Both the position numbers and the translations under genes were made by a program. Positions 13,699 through 15,123 of a stretch of 15,123 bases of DNA are shown piece by piece; the first letter of the stretch is position 1, and each line of letters opens with the position of its first letter. This DNA is from JAOPZY01 sp036495025 (lineage in GTDB: Bacteria > Actinomycetota > CADDZG01 > JAHWKV01 > JAOPZY01). Below the pieces are notes generated by a model. The model was not told the DNA's origin, ran no database searches, and saw nothing but the letters and a program-made list of their open reading frames with translations. The stretch covers positions 1 through 15,123 of the forward strand of contig DASXNO010000124.1 of assembly GCA_036495025.1 (NCBI GenBank), written 5' to 3'.

Positions 13699-15123
13699 CT
13701 ACGCGGGGACTGCCTCCGCGGGGGCGTCGTCCGGGATCAGGTCGAGGCGGTAGGGCACCGCCGCGACGACCACGGAGGGCTCGAACAGGAACGTCCGCTT
13801 CAGGACGAGGGGGGTGTGGTTGTGGAGGAGGTTGTGCCAGGTCTTCCGCACGACGAATTCGGGGATGACGATGGTGACGTAGGTGTGGGGATCGGCGTCC
13901 AGCTTCTCCCGGACCCACTGGGAGGCAGGGCCGGCGATCTCGCGGTACGGGGAGGGAACCACCTCGAGGGGCACCCGGCCGCCCACCGCCTTGTCCCAGT
14001 CGGCAAGGAGCTTGGGGGTCTCCTTCGGGTCGGTCTCGATGTGGAGGGCGTGGATCTCGTCCGCGCCGAGGGACCGGGCGTACCGCAGGCCGTTGACGCT
14101 TCCGTTGTGGGCGCCCGCCACGAGCACGACCGCCACGTGGCGCCAGGGCATGGCGGTGGCGCCGGGCCCCCTGCGCCGCTGCGCCCGCTCGCCGGGCTCG
14201 AGGTCCTCGTAGCCGACGTGGAGGACGAGGTTGGTCACGACGACGTCGGGCTCGGCGAGCAGCGCCGCCTTGAGGCGCTGGAGCCGGCGCTCCCGCACGA
14301 TGTAGCCAAGCCCGAAGTTGGCGATGGTCTCGGGGATGATGACGTTGAGGACCTCCCCCGGACCCACCTCCCGGCGTACCTTGCGGACATAGGCGAGCAG
14401 GGCCTCCCTTGGGCTCCCCTCGGAGAGCGCCACCTCCCGGACCTCGTCGCACAGCGTGTCCTGGCGCAGGAAGTCGGCGTAGTCGGCGCCGGGGGTGGCG
14501 AGGCGGGCCACCCGGATCTCGGTGGGGAAGACCCGGTGGGCGTAGGCGACGGCCGAGCGAAGGCAGCGGTCGTCGCCGCTGGTGCTGAAGACCGGGATGA
14601 TCACCCGCTGGCGGGGGAAGTCGAGGGGTGGCCGGCGCCGGGGATCACGCAGGATGCGGCCCGATTCCTGGTAGTGGTGGTGCACCCGCAGCAGCCCCGA
14701 GAGCATGACGGGGATGGCGATGAGGATCACCCAGGCCCCCTGGCTGAACTTCACCGCCGCGATGATGATGGTCATCACCCCGCTGACGAAGGCCCCGAGG
14801 CCGTTGATGAACATGCCGGTCCGCCACCCGGGTTCCTTCAGGCGCAGGTGGTGGACGGCCATGCCCGCCTGGGAGAACGTGAAGGACGTGAAGACCCCGA
14901 TGGCGTACAGAGGGATCAACGCGCTGACGCTCGCCTTGAAGACGATGACCAGCAGCGCCGCGATAGCGGCCAGCGCCATGATCCCGTTGGAGAACACCAG
15001 CCGGTCGCCATAGCGCGTGAGCTGCCGGGGAAGGAAGTGGTCCCCGGCGTGGAAGCTCGCCAGCCGGGGGAAGTCGGCGAAGCTCGTGTTCGCCGCGAGC
15101 ACGAGGATCAACATGGTGGCGGC
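13699..15123 (-). CDS. Second KimA/KUP-like potassium importer, 3' part only
   Basis: The frame is open to the window edge (the last codons read AAT before an internal Met, as in the paralogue), so the N-terminal half lies outside. The visible 474 residues align with the other importer from its AATMLILVLAANTS segment to the end. They cover the last membrane segments (AIGVFTSFTFSQAG, TIIIAAVKFSQGAWVIL), both USP-like halves and the shared VIIP, LNVIIPET, YARSLG and YVTIVIPEFVVRK motifs. The tails differ after VPYRLDL. The genes are tandem, 161 bp apart, and share a 35-base exact match (12234-12268 and 14873-14907), so this is a duplication. The conserved potassium-site residues lie mostly outside the window and could not be checked. 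I see no strong intrinsic terminator after its stop. Confidence 0.87.
   Translation of the reverse strand, partial: AATMLILVLAANTSFADFPRLASFHAGDHFLPRQLTRYGDRLVFSNGIMALAAIAALLVIVFKASVSALIPLYAIGVFTSFTFSQAGMAVHHLRLKEPGWRTGMFINGLGAFVSGVMTIIIAAVKFSQGAWVILIAIPVMLSGLLRVHHHYQESGRILRDPRRRPPLDFPRQRVIIPVFSTSGDDRCLRSAVAYAHRVFPTEIRVARLATPGADYADFLRQDTLCDEVREVALSEGSPREALLAYVRKVRREVGPGEVLNVIIPETIANFGLGYIVRERRLQRLKAALLAEPDVVVTNLVLHVGYEDLEPGERAQRRRGPGATAMPWRHVAVVLVAGAHNGSVNGLRYARSLGADEIHALHIETDPKETPKLLADWDKAVGGRVPLEVVPSPYREIAGPASQWVREKLDADPHTYVTIVIPEFVVRKTWHNLLHNHTPLVLKRTFLFEPSVVVAAVPYRLDLIPDDAPAEAVPA

Overview
The window is 15.1 kb of GC-rich, tightly packed bacterial DNA. It most likely comes from an actinobacterium of the Acidimicrobiia type. 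The pointers are strong GC bias at third codon positions, a secreted protein carrying the GNGYWLVASDGG-type repeat often seen in Acidimicrobiales, actinobacterial-style GTG starts and AGGAGG ribosome sites, and a lone AbiEi/DUF559-type gene. This taxonomic call is inference from protein style, not a marker gene.

Layout: (1) 1-1881, minus: a secreted or anchored protein with an OB-like N-terminal domain, two fibronectin type III domains, a proline-rich linker and about six 42-residue C-terminal repeats; the window begins exactly at its stop codon. (2) 2180-4117, plus: a polytopic membrane protein of unknown function with a duplicated D-x2-W-H ... P-x-H motif and an extracytoplasmic beta-rich domain. 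(3) 4275-5690, plus: glutamine synthetase type I (glnA) with a candidate promoter upstream and a clear intrinsic terminator downstream. (4) 6096-9926, plus: a probable operon of an APC-family amino acid/amine permease, a PP2C Ser/Thr phosphatase and a second, divergent glutamine-synthetase-like enzyme. The last two are joined stop-to-start (TAGATG). A direct repeat with 11-bp period, resembling a GlnR/OmpR-family operator, lies upstream. (5) 10077-11000, plus: an AbiEi-like winged-helix protein with a diverged nuclease-like C-terminus, bracketed by two inverted copies of a roughly 47-bp palindromic repeat. (6) 11063-13537 and 13699-15123, minus: tandem paralogous KimA/KUP-like potassium importers with universal-stress-protein-like C-terminal halves; the second is cut by the window edge.

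Regions 3 and 4 read as a nitrogen-assimilation neighbourhood: ammonium to glutamine by GlnA, uptake of a nitrogen compound by the permease, and possibly gamma-glutamylation of an amine by the GS-like enzyme. The phosphatase is a possible regulatory partner. Region 6 is a potassium-homeostasis pair. The most unusual items are the inverted palindromes around the AbiEi-like gene, the coupled phosphatase/GS-like pair, and the duplicated His motif in the unknown membrane protein. I see no tRNA, rRNA, CRISPR array, transposase or known riboswitch.
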